Shown: positions 56,222-64,000 of the stretch, piece by piece
How the letters are laid out: every line of letters starts with the position of its first letter
How positions within the stretch are numbered: the first letter of the stretch is position 1
NCBI GenBank assembly: GCA_948470475.1
Contig: OX419342.1
Span: 26,330,552-26,394,551, forward strand
Direction: 5' to 3'
Source of the DNA: Galaxea fascicularis
Taxonomy: Eukaryota > Cnidaria > Anthozoa > Scleractinia > Euphylliidae
DNA length: 64,000 nucleotides
Notes under the pieces: generated by a model
Seen by the model: only the letters and a program-made list of their open reading frames with translations
What the model was told of the DNA's origin: nothing
The model's database searches: none
Made by a program: the position numbers and the translations under genes

Positions 56222-57952
56222 TCACTTTGTTTTTCTTTTCCCCAGCTGCCTGCCTTCATTTCTATGTTGTTCAAATGGTAACTCTTTCCCTGCTTTAGAA
56301 AAAGCTGAATTTATAATTTTTAATTCCTGACCTTTGTAGATAGACCTGTTTTGATTTTTTAGAGCTGTTTCTATTTCATCAAACAGCAGCTGTGCCTGGT
56401 AACTGCACTTTGTGAACACCCATGCTAACTCTGGTATAAAATCAGGTTTGTTTTTAAGGATGTTTCTGTCCAAGACCTCCTCCTCAAGTAACTTGAACAA
56501 CTTCTGTGTGCCAGCTGAGGCTTGTGCAAATCCCCGAGCAATCATACACAGCTCATTGTCAGAGAACTTGCTTATGTCGCCCAAAACCTCCTTCTCAACT
56601 CGACTATAGAACTCAGAACTTGGAATTTTTGATTTTGCAAATGCCCAGGCTAACTGGCTTAACTGTTCAGCTTTAAACAAACTGAGGTTCCTGGAAAGGA
56701 TCTCCTCTTGGCATGCTGCAAAGAGGTCATCACTAAAATACTCAGCCTTAGCAAATGACCACAGAAGGAGTGACAATTCATGATTTCTAAAGTCGGAGAC
56801 CTCTCTGAGATTAATCTCCTCCTCCACAAAGTCAAAGATTGCATCCATAGAGGGGCACATTTTAGCAAACGACCACACCAATGTTGCAAGCTCACTTGTG
56901 TCAAAATCATGAATACCTCGTGCCAACACTTCTTCACCTAATTTGTTGAACAATTCACTGTTGTCCTTCTCAGTTTTCCCTGCCTTTGCTAATGACCGCA
57001 GGAGCAATTTGATTCCATCGTTAGTTTGATCTGCCAGAGGTCGTTTTTGAATTTCCTGCTCTATGGCCTCAAATAGTTCATTACACTGGATCCCCTTTTC
57101 AGTGAAACACCATAAAAATTGGGCTAGTTGTCCGCTGCTGAAATTTTTTACACCTCTCCGTAAAATCTCCTCCTGTAGTTTTCTGAGGAACTCAATACTT
57201 CCACTTCCAGTTTTAGTGAAGGACCACAGCACCCCAGAGAGACCTCGATTTTCAAAATCCTCCAACTTCAGATTCCCTTTTAGAACTCTTTGCTCAACAT
57301 GGCTGAAGATCTGCGATCTTTTTAAATCAAGTGATGCAAGTCCATTCAGCAGTTGACAGACTGCTGGTGCAGTGAAGGAATTCTCATCTCTCTTCAAGAT
57401 TTCATTTTCACATTCACTGACAAACCATACAACATTCTCCCTTAACTTTCCCAAGGCCCACACAATGCTAGCTAAATCACGAGGTTTGCACTTGCTGAGG
57501 TCAGCTGCAATACTGTTTAGTAAATCAAGGAAGAGATGCTGATGTTCCTTCAATGCCTTCTTAGTTGAACTGAAATTCTTCCTTGGTGGACTCACTGCAA
57601 ATCTTGCTAGGCAATGCAAAATTGTAATTCTGTTCACCTGTGTCATACCTGGGGAATTCTTGAAGCGATCAAACAAGTGAAGTTGTCCATCAGCATTCTT
57701 CACAGCTGTGATGTCCTTAGCCAGGTCAAGCGGTGATACAGAGTTGGAAGCACATGGTATAACAAGTGAGACAAATCGTCCACTCTTGTTCAGAGTTCTT
57801 TTATGCTGCAATGTTTTATTCCATGGAGGGAATTTTCCAGTGAAATGACTAACTTGAATATAGGGAAAAATCCTTACTACTGGCTGGACAAGAACTCTTG
57901 GCAGGTAGGATTGGTTTAAGCTACTCAATACTCTTCCTCTGCAGCTGAACAT
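56222..57952 (-). CDS. OPR/FASTK-like helical-repeat protein, probably mitochondrial
   Basis: 576 aa in one coding exon. From about residue 160 it is built of helix-pair repeats about 38 residues apart, marked by WALGKL (165), WSFTKT (243), WCFTEK (281), SLAKAG (320), WSFAKM (360), WSFAKA (398), WAFAKS (436), FAQAS (475), WVFTKC (511) and FSKAG (551). This spacing and motif match octotricopeptide/FASTK-type repeats, which bind organellar RNA. The N-terminus is basic and poor in acidic residues (MFSCRGRVLSSLNQS, later RVLVQPVVRIF), fitting a mitochondrial presequence. No RAP nuclease-like domain follows. A good acceptor (TTCACAG) at 57983-57984 and a donor (GA|GTAAGT) at 59739 suggest a 5' noncoding exon from 59740 to about 59850. 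RNA target unknown; the organelle role is inference. Confidence 0.8.
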   Translation of the reverse strand: MFSCRGRVLSSLNQSYLPRVLVQPVVRIFPYIQVSHFTGKFPPWNKTLQHKRTLNKSGRFVSLVIPCASNSVSPLDLAKDITAVKNADGQLHLFDRFKNSPGMTQVNRITILHCLARFAVSPPRKNFSSTKKALKEHQHLFLDLLNSIAADLSKCKPRDLASIVWALGKLRENVVWFVSECENEILKRDENSFTAPAVCQLLNGLASLDLKRSQIFSHVEQRVLKGNLKLEDFENRGLSGVLWSFTKTGSGSIEFLRKLQEEILRRGVKNFSSGQLAQFLWCFTEKGIQCNELFEAIEQEIQKRPLADQTNDGIKLLLRSLAKAGKTEKDNSELFNKLGEEVLARGIHDFDTSELATLVWSFAKMCPSMDAIFDFVEEEINLREVSDFRNHELSLLLWSFAKAEYFSDDLFAACQEEILSRNLSLFKAEQLSQLAWAFAKSKIPSSEFYSRVEKEVLGDISKFSDNELCMIARGFAQASAGTQKLFKLLEEEVLDRNILKNKPDFIPELAWVFTKCSYQAQLLFDEIETALKNQNRSIYKGQELKIINSAFSKAGKELPFEQHRNEGRQLGKRKTK

Positions 57953-57982
57953 GACTCATTCAGGTAACTTACAGTGGCTATC

Positions 57983-59046
57983 CTGTGAATGCAAAGAAGT
58001 TGCTTGTTAATGTGTCACCTTGTCAAACAATGTATAATGTATAATAAGAAACAAAAATTAATAACAATAAGACGGATAAGCACCAAGACACAAAATTTTA
58101 TAATTGCTTAACTGGTTCGGACTAAATAGCAATCTTGCTCTGACATGATCTCTTTCATCCAGAGAACACAACATTATTTATTTTCATCTGGAGAGCATGG
58201 CATTATTAATGAGAGCATTTGAAGTGTGAAGCTTACTGGAGTACACTCAAATCCTTTGGCATGTTCAAAGATTCTTACCAGAGATCGAGAAGGATCGAGA
58301 AATGTTTGAAAAGCATGCGAGAAGCAGTAGCAATGAAAGTCTCCACGGAAGATACACCTGCCAACTTTTTCTGACTCAATAGCATAACACTTTTTTTTCC
58401 AGGGAATTCCGGGATTTTATGATGATGATGAAATGACCATATCTGAAGTTTTCTGAAGAAGTTCAAAGACTTACAAAGGTGCCCAAAGATTTCAGAAGAC
58501 ATTCCAAATAATTAACTTTAATACTGACCTTCTCAAGAAAATGATTATGTTACATAGGTCCCCAGTATCTTTTCTTCAAAAAATAAGAGATTTTGATCGT
58601 ACCATCATATGGAAACCAAAGCTTTGCGATCTGCAATTGAAATATATTCCATAATAATTATGCCTTATTCAGAGCTATGTTTCCTAGAAACAAGGCTCGT
58701 GCGTGTCTTTGGAGCAACAATCACCATGATGTGGATGCGGAAAGACGGTAGAGTAAAGAGACAAATTTTAATGGAAGTAGTTGCTCTGTATGGCTGTCTT
58801 TGCTACCAAAACAGTAAAATATTTAAAGGATATTAACAACAAATGAAAACAGTATGGGCATGAATTGGGAAGATATTCAGAAGATGTGACAGCAACATTC
58901 ACATCATATCATCATACTAATTTCTTTGGACCATTCTGTCCAAGGGGAAAGATACAATGAGGTTATCCTTATGTGAGGCGCAAACAAAAGGGCAACACTA
59001 GGGGTGGTCACTAACATCGCACTGAATCAACTGTGAAGAGTTGTGA
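57983..59046. other. Likely 5' UTR intron of the OPR-like gene
   Basis: The intron would run 57983-59739 on the minus strand. This part holds no supported gene. A repeat-like piece with GATTTTATGATGATGATG is visible at about 58410-58430. Confidence 0.4.
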
Positions 59047-59250
59047 GAGGGTCCCCTATACTTTTTTCGTGGTTGGGACTATTTTTTTCTCGTGAAATGT
59101 GATTTAGGTTTATCTGTTCATTCATGATTCCGGATTGCCGATATTTGCCTTATCGTGAACGTGAACGAATTTTGGGAATTATCCGTGACGCGTGAACAGT
59201 CTCAATATTTTTACGTGAATGCATTTTCCAAAGTGGTATAGGGGACCCTC
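59047..59250. mobile_element. MITE (GAGGGTCCCCTATAC ends)
   Basis: GAGGGTCCCCTATAC at the left and GTATAGGGGACCCTC at the right are perfect 15-bp inverted repeats. TTGTGA flanks both ends (59041-59046, 59251-59256) as a 6-bp duplication. The interior is rich in CGTGAA motifs. Confidence 0.85.
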
Positions 59251-59739
59251 TTGTGAGACGGGACCTCCGGTTTTATCCTTCTTATCCAAGAAGACTAGAA
59301 AGTCTAATCATTTGCAGATGTCATGACCATCACATGGAAACCAGGGTCACAAAGCTGGTCTTTTCACTATGATTTCAAGATGCGAAAGGGCAAATTTGTC
59401 ACAAAATTTCATTCCTGGAAGCGCCTTCATTTTTGAGATATGCAGGACAATATGGCACCCGAAATAGGGCCGAATATATTTTAATTAATAGTTTCGGGAG
59501 TTTCGAGAAACGCACGCCAGGCTTTAAAGCATCGCCATCGCGCGGTGAAAAGCACCCTTGCGCATAATCACAGACTTTGTCCCTCGTGCAGCCACACCGC
59601 GCGCCAGCGACGTGACAATTTCCAGAAAAAATCGCATCACCATCGCAAGCAAAAAATCGCTCGTGTAGCCGCCGCTTTAGCGAGAGACCAGGCAGGTATA
59701 AAAAGAACTTAATGAAACTGATTGCAAAATGATACTTAC

Positions 59740-59970
59740 TCGTACCAGTGTTTTCTTTTCAACTGAAATCCTGAGGGTCTAGGAAATGACCAAAAATTGG
59801 CGCTTCAAACACGCGTGCGTTCTCTTCGTCCGCCATATTTTTTTCCTGCTGAGTCCTCACTGCTCTCGTCCCCAGGGTACTCTCAAATTACAGCTGTCGG
59901 GGACCAGTGGGGACCTGTGGGCCCGCATCTTTCGCGCGCCAAGGCCCCGCCGACCAAGCCATGACAAGTA
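59740..59970 (-). promoter_or_regulatory. CpG-rich promoter and leader exon of the OPR-like gene
   Basis: A local CpG-rich stretch. On the minus strand an ATGGCGGACGAAGAG start (about 59838) opens a 25-codon frame ending TGA (about 59761) before the GA|GTAAGT donor. It would be an upstream ORF in the spliced leader. Exon start unknown. Confidence 0.4.
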
Positions 59971-60141
59971 GCTTTATTTGCATGACCATATTGCATAAGC
60001 TCGTATCTTAACAAGAACAATATAATAATGTAATAAGAAGGAAAAAAATATTAAAGATACATCAGTCTGATTTAGATAACATATTATTACGCGAATCTAA
60101 GCAAAATAGAATGAACTTCGTCAATTCAATATTAACAAAAT

Positions 60142-60282
60142 GGGTCAGCCTCGGTGTAAAAACCTGACGAGGTTTTCTTTGTTTTATGAGGTATTGTTTT
60201 GCTGTACGCTATTGTTTATATAGTGTTTTGTTGTCTTTGTTTTACGTCACTCGTGAGCAGGTTTTTACACCGAGGATGAGCC
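60142..60282. mobile_element. 141-bp MITE with 8-bp target duplication
   Basis: GGGTCAGCCTCGGTGTAAAA with ACCTG and its inverse CAGGTTTTTACACCGAGGAT-GAGCC; AACAAAAT flanks both sides (60134-60141, 60283-60290). The 8-bp duplication fits hAT. Confidence 0.88.
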
Positions 60283-60339
60283 AACAAAATTATCAGGAGA
60301 ATTCATTAATTCCTTGGTAGCTTCTATAGGGTATAATTG

Positions 60340-61560
60340 GGTGATATTTGGTAGGTGATTTTTTTTTTATATAAAATGTGTTCCTAAGAATTGAGTATTT
60401 AGGACAGCTAAAAAGAAAGTGCATTTCATCTTCAACCTCATTCGATCCACAGGAAGGGCAGTAGCCTGCAGTGCAGGCGGTTTTTGGCGAGGGCGAGTGG
60501 ATATTCCCATTGGTTGTTCAGGCCGCCATCTTGAATTAGGAAAACAGTGGAGAGTTGGGGCGAGGAAAAAAGTTTACCAAGCCAGTGGGAGGGAGAAAGA
60601 AAAATTGGGGAGGGGGGAGGGGGAGAGGAAAGAATTTTTCCTTCCCCGCCCTCCACCCCCTCCGACATTCTCGCATCGCTTTCTCGCCCCAATTCTCCCA
60701 GTCTGCAATGAAACCAAAATGGCGGCTAAACACTCGAAAGATGAAAACCACCAAAACCGCCTGCACTGCAGGCTAGAAGGGCAGAGTCTATCAAACCTTG
60801 AGATTTGATCGTATCTACCAGTTTCAATCATTAGTTTGTGTTTTACCTATTCGTACTTTCACGAATTCTTTCCAACCATTCAGTTTTCTTGTAAAGCTAA
60901 GCCTAAATAATAGGAAGGCATATATTCGTTCTTAAAAGTGTTATAAAATTCTAGTTTCTTGGAGTATTGAATAGTGTGTTGCCAATATAAGATATACTTT
61001 TGTCACATTAACTTTACAAAGTGTTTGTTGTTAGCTTCAGTCAAGCGAGTTGGATTAAATTCTTGCAAATGATAGAATTCGGCCATAGAAGAGTGAAGAT
61101 CTGCCTACCGACATTATAAAGACCGTTTAACGATGGAGTCGTTACGTTGCTCTTACTTCTGATTTATGGCTATATTGAGAGGAAATCTTCGAAGTTCAGC
61201 TCTTCACCCACATGTTATGCCTTATTGCTTACTTCTAAGTAACGTTTACAGAACCGCAGATGGTTTTTTTCTATCTGTGAATCGCCCCAAGATTTGAAAC
61301 CGTGTTTTGGGTATACACCCAATATCTCGCTGTTATATGTCACGGATTGGAGAGATCATCGTGTCAAAAATTTTACTTGCAAGACGTGGTGGTAGTTTGC
61401 TAATATTTGTGTTCTTTCTAAGACTGAAAAGAGCGTGAAGATCGAGCTTTCTCTTTCAACTTGTCGAGTGTCATAGAAAAATTACCTGTTAAGGAGATTA
61501 GCGTTCCCAAATAAGTATAGGTTTAAACAATTTCAATGGTTTCCTTGTCTATGTGGAAAT
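60340..61560 (-). pseudogene. Relic of a LINE retrotransposon C-terminal region
   Basis: The minus strand reads, with frameshifts, KLEFYNTFKNEYMPSYYL (about 60910-60970), IETGRYDQISRFDRLCP (about 60776-60830) and, beyond the nested MITE, CPSCGSNEVEDEMHFLFSC then PKYSILRNT (about 60370-60461). The CxxC...H...C pattern is the zinc-knuckle-like end of many non-LTR polyproteins. The upstream part (to about 61560) is too decayed to read confidently. Confidence 0.7.
60462..60775. mobile_element. MULE-like MITE, copy 2, 9-bp target duplication
   Basis: TAGCCTGCAGTGCAGGCGG and CCGCCTGCACTGCAGGCTA are inverted ends matching the element at 55181. GAAGGGCAG flanks both sides (60453-60461, 60776-60784). 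It sits inside the LINE relic, splitting its LCPSC motif. Open frames here on both strands are artefacts of purine/pyrimidine-rich arms. Confidence 0.93.
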
Positions 61561-62044
61561 TCGACTCAGTGGCATTTTTTAGCACTGACGTTTTTGAAGC
61601 GAAAAGGGCTGGGTTTGGAAGGTCTTTCCACAAACCTCACTTCCGGCGTATTTGCGCAGCTGCTAAAAATAACAACACAACAACCTAAGTGCTCCAGAGG
61701 TCCCGAACCCTCACGCATGTCAAAAAAGGATCGCGATCTCTGGGAACGAGACTGGAACACGATAACGAAGAAGCGCCAAGTATCAAAGAGAAGGTGCAAG
61801 TAAGCCGTAACGTCTTTGCTTTTTAGGACTATTATAATCAGACTTCCATATATTAATATGAAAAAATTAGTAAAAAAAAACAAACAAACTAAAATACATT
61901 TCCAGAAATAAAAAGTACTTTTCCGGTCGGCTAAAGCTGATGGATCTCACGGGAGAACATCCAAGCCTGACTGAATAATTCTGCGTTCCTAGTCCTAGTC
62001 CCCACACTTTAAAAATTGCTCCGCGGGCCCTGTTCTAATCGTAT
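61561..62044. other. Intergenic, repeat fragments only
   Basis: A block at about 61680-61755 (CTCCAGAGGTCCCGAACCC, CGCGATCTCTGGGAACGAGA) looks like a MITE end. No gene. Confidence 0.4.
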
Positions 62045-62385
62045 TAGGGATTTAACGAGGACGGCGACGGCAACGAGAACGCCACAAAACTGAATGGGCT
62101 TAATGAGCAAAAACAATGGTTCTGCACGTGCTTTTTGCATTTTGGTACATTTCTTTACCGTCCTCTGCAAAACAACAACGTGAAATGACCAATATTAGGT
62201 TTTCTCGAGAATGTGAGCGTATGACGGCAAAATCCTTTTTCTTTTTCATTGCTTTGACGTCATTCATACTAACTTAGTTCCTCAGTGGAGAGTTAATTTG
62301 AATGATTGCTAAAGAGTTACAAAAACGAGAAGTTCTATTTTTAAATGACGTTCTCGTTGCTGTCCTCGTTTCTTAAACTTCCTAT
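62045..62385. mobile_element. MITE (ACGAGGACGGCGACGG ends)
   Basis: AACGAGGACGGCGACGGCAA followed by CGAGAACG at the left is inverted at the right (CGTTCTCGTTGCTGTCCTCG then TTTCTTAAACTTCCTA). A related end fragment occurs at about 42612-42655. Confidence 0.75.
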
Positions 62386-62734
62386 TGTTAAGAGTGCAAA
62401 GTTTATGGATATATTTTTGTGGCTACATCCTTCTTCAGCCGTACAAAAACATAAGTTTATCCGTAGCCTCTCTATGTATGTACGTACTGACAAACTCATC
62501 GAATGTCGCGTTTTAAGTTCCAAGACGTTCCACGAGACCGATACGTCCAAATGTTTCTTGATTTTAGTTGTGTTTGTTACGGTCCCGTCGACCTGTAATA
62601 ATCACTTGTCTAACAATTAAGTGAAAGTGAAGAAATTTTATTGAAACTGGCGATTTCCTCTCGCAAGTAAGATCAGAGGACGTTTTGTCATCCATGTCGG
62701 CCTCCATTGGTCGGCATGTGATAAATAAACAACA

Positions 62735-63050
62735 TTCTCCATTTGGCGTGAAAATATGCTCGCATATGTGTCCGAGGACATTATCTGTTCCGAGAAACGA
62801 ATAGTTTCGCTCTCGGAAAACTTTAAGTTTCGAGGAACTGATTATGTGTGAGGATAAATATCCGAGAAGGTTTTTAAAGCCAAATGGGGGCTACTGTCTT
62901 TATTATCCTTGAAATATTTTTAGCAACACGCATTTCGGGAGTATATAAAATAGTCTCCATTTGGCGCGAAAATATGCTCAGATATTTGTCCGCGGACCGT
63001 TTATCTGTTCCGAGAAGCGAACAGTTCGCTCTTGGAAAATTGTGAGCTCC
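62735..63050. repeat. Two direct copies of a 90-bp sequence
   Basis: CTCCATTTGGCGTGAAAATA (about 62737) and CTCCATTTGGCGCGAAAATA (about 62957) each begin about 90 bp containing GTCCGAGGACATTATCTG/GTCCGCGGACCGTTTATCTG and TTCCGAGAA. Likely part of a dispersed element. Confidence 0.65.
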
Positions 63051-64000
63051 AAGGGGTGAAGGTTAAACCACATCACAAAATTTGGCAAGGCTAAGCAACG
63101 CTGCTTAAAATTCAAACTAATTTTCATTTGTTTGTAACACCCCATGTCAGCAGATTACGATGAGTGAATGTACTGTAATACACTGGAATCCTAACTTCAC
63201 GCTCCTTTAATTCCATCCTTCACTGATTCGTCGCCTGTCCCATTGTTCGAACAAAAATGCAGATCATGGGCATTCGTTGGCAGATAAATATACTCAATTG
63301 ACTAAAAATACCAGAAGCAACATCGCCCAATTCTGACCTGAGCTTCGTTAACGTGTTAGTTGCTCGGTGTTTTCAAGCCGATCCAAATATTTTACATTGT
63401 AGATTACGCTATGAATTTTTAATGCAGTACAAAAAGAGGTGAGAGAAAAGGCACTCCCGTTAGTTCGAACGGTGTCCGCCGTGTGCTGCTGAGGTTCATT
63501 TTGAAATCCTTGGTTCGCCGTCTTATTGATGCGCGCTGTGAAAGATCAGAGTTCTCCGTACAGGTTAGTTCTTCTGGAATTATTATCTGTTTTGACTGTA
63601 AAATTTGTCTTGGCAAGTTATTGCCGGCAACATCAAGCGAACATCAGCTATTTAAGTTTCGTTCTTGAACATGGCCGGTTAATCTGAACAAAATCTTGTC
63701 AGACGTACTCAACCTGATTTCGTTGCTCAGTTTCGAGACGATGTTGTGGGCGTCGTAAGATTTTCTGTCGCTAAACAGCAACATTTGGCATCCAGACCCG
63801 AGTGTATATGACAATTTTAAGTAACTGGTCTCCTTTTCTTCTCTCTTGTTAGTTAGTTAGATGACATAATGAGTGAATTATAACTTACACGATTGGTGGA
63901 GCATACAGGAACGATTCGAAAAAATCCACGATTACACGAGGTAAGATTTCACCGGATCTGTTTTTTTTTATTCGTTTGTTCGTCCATCTTTCTCTTGCAT
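63051..64000. other. Right flank, no supported gene
   Basis: An open plus-strand frame at 63483-63668 and a donor-like ACACGAG|GTAAGA at about 63941 could belong to a leader exon of a gene beyond the window, but no family or coding signature was recognised. Confidence 0.35.

Noticed and set aside
60419..60831. Overlapping frames of 73-129 codons, rich in Gly, Lys and Pro
   Set aside because: They span the G- and C-rich arms of the MULE-like MITE; only the LINE piece on the minus strand has a recognisable signature.
1..64000. Operons, ribosome-binding sites or prophage features
   Set aside because: The intron-exon structure, SINEs and poly(A) signals show animal nuclear DNA, so bacterial feature types do not apply.

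Overview
The window is animal nuclear DNA, most likely from an anthozoan cnidarian such as a stony coral. It is AT-rich and intron-rich, crowded with short inverted-repeat DNA elements and tRNA-derived SINEs, and carries a HEPN/NB-ARC/TPR immune-type protein of a kind expanded in corals. The genus cannot be fixed from the sequence alone. No prokaryotic or organellar features were seen.

Layout. (1) 1957-10101 (+): a two-exon gene of about 2549 residues, with a DZIP3-type HEPN domain, a coiled coil, an NB-ARC (STAND) ATPase module and 36 nearly identical 42-residue TPRs. Each repeat is exactly 126 bp. A stop codon in repeat 37 ends the frame and decayed repeats follow. (2) 10.1-20.5 kb: gene-poor, with a dispersed 30-bp satellite, MITEs, a SINE and one doubtful three-exon small ORF. 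(3) 20565-30780 (-): a complete ten-exon AIDA gene (292 aa). (4) 30971-40726 (+): an eight-exon galactose mutarotase gene (GALM, copy A), divergent from AIDA across about 190 bp. Its intron 2 holds a 29-copy, 115-bp satellite. (5) 43499-52633 (+): a second GALM gene (copy B) with the same eight exon lengths. It is preceded by a broken copy of AIDA exon 1, so the duplicated block contained the AIDA/GALM divergent promoter. (6) 56222-57952 (-): a probable mitochondrial 38-residue helical-repeat (OPR/FASTK-like) RNA-binding protein, with a likely 5' noncoding exon at about 59.74-59.85 kb. (7) 59-64 kb: MITEs and a LINE relic, with no supported gene.

The genes do not form a pathway. The AIDA/GALM pairs share a head-to-head promoter. 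The two GALM copies give a natural aligned comparison: several mobile elements and the satellite are present in one copy and absent at the matching place in the other. Gene models for AIDA and both GALM genes were assembled by hand from splice sites, and every exon junction keeps frame. All family assignments rest on motif recognition without database searches.
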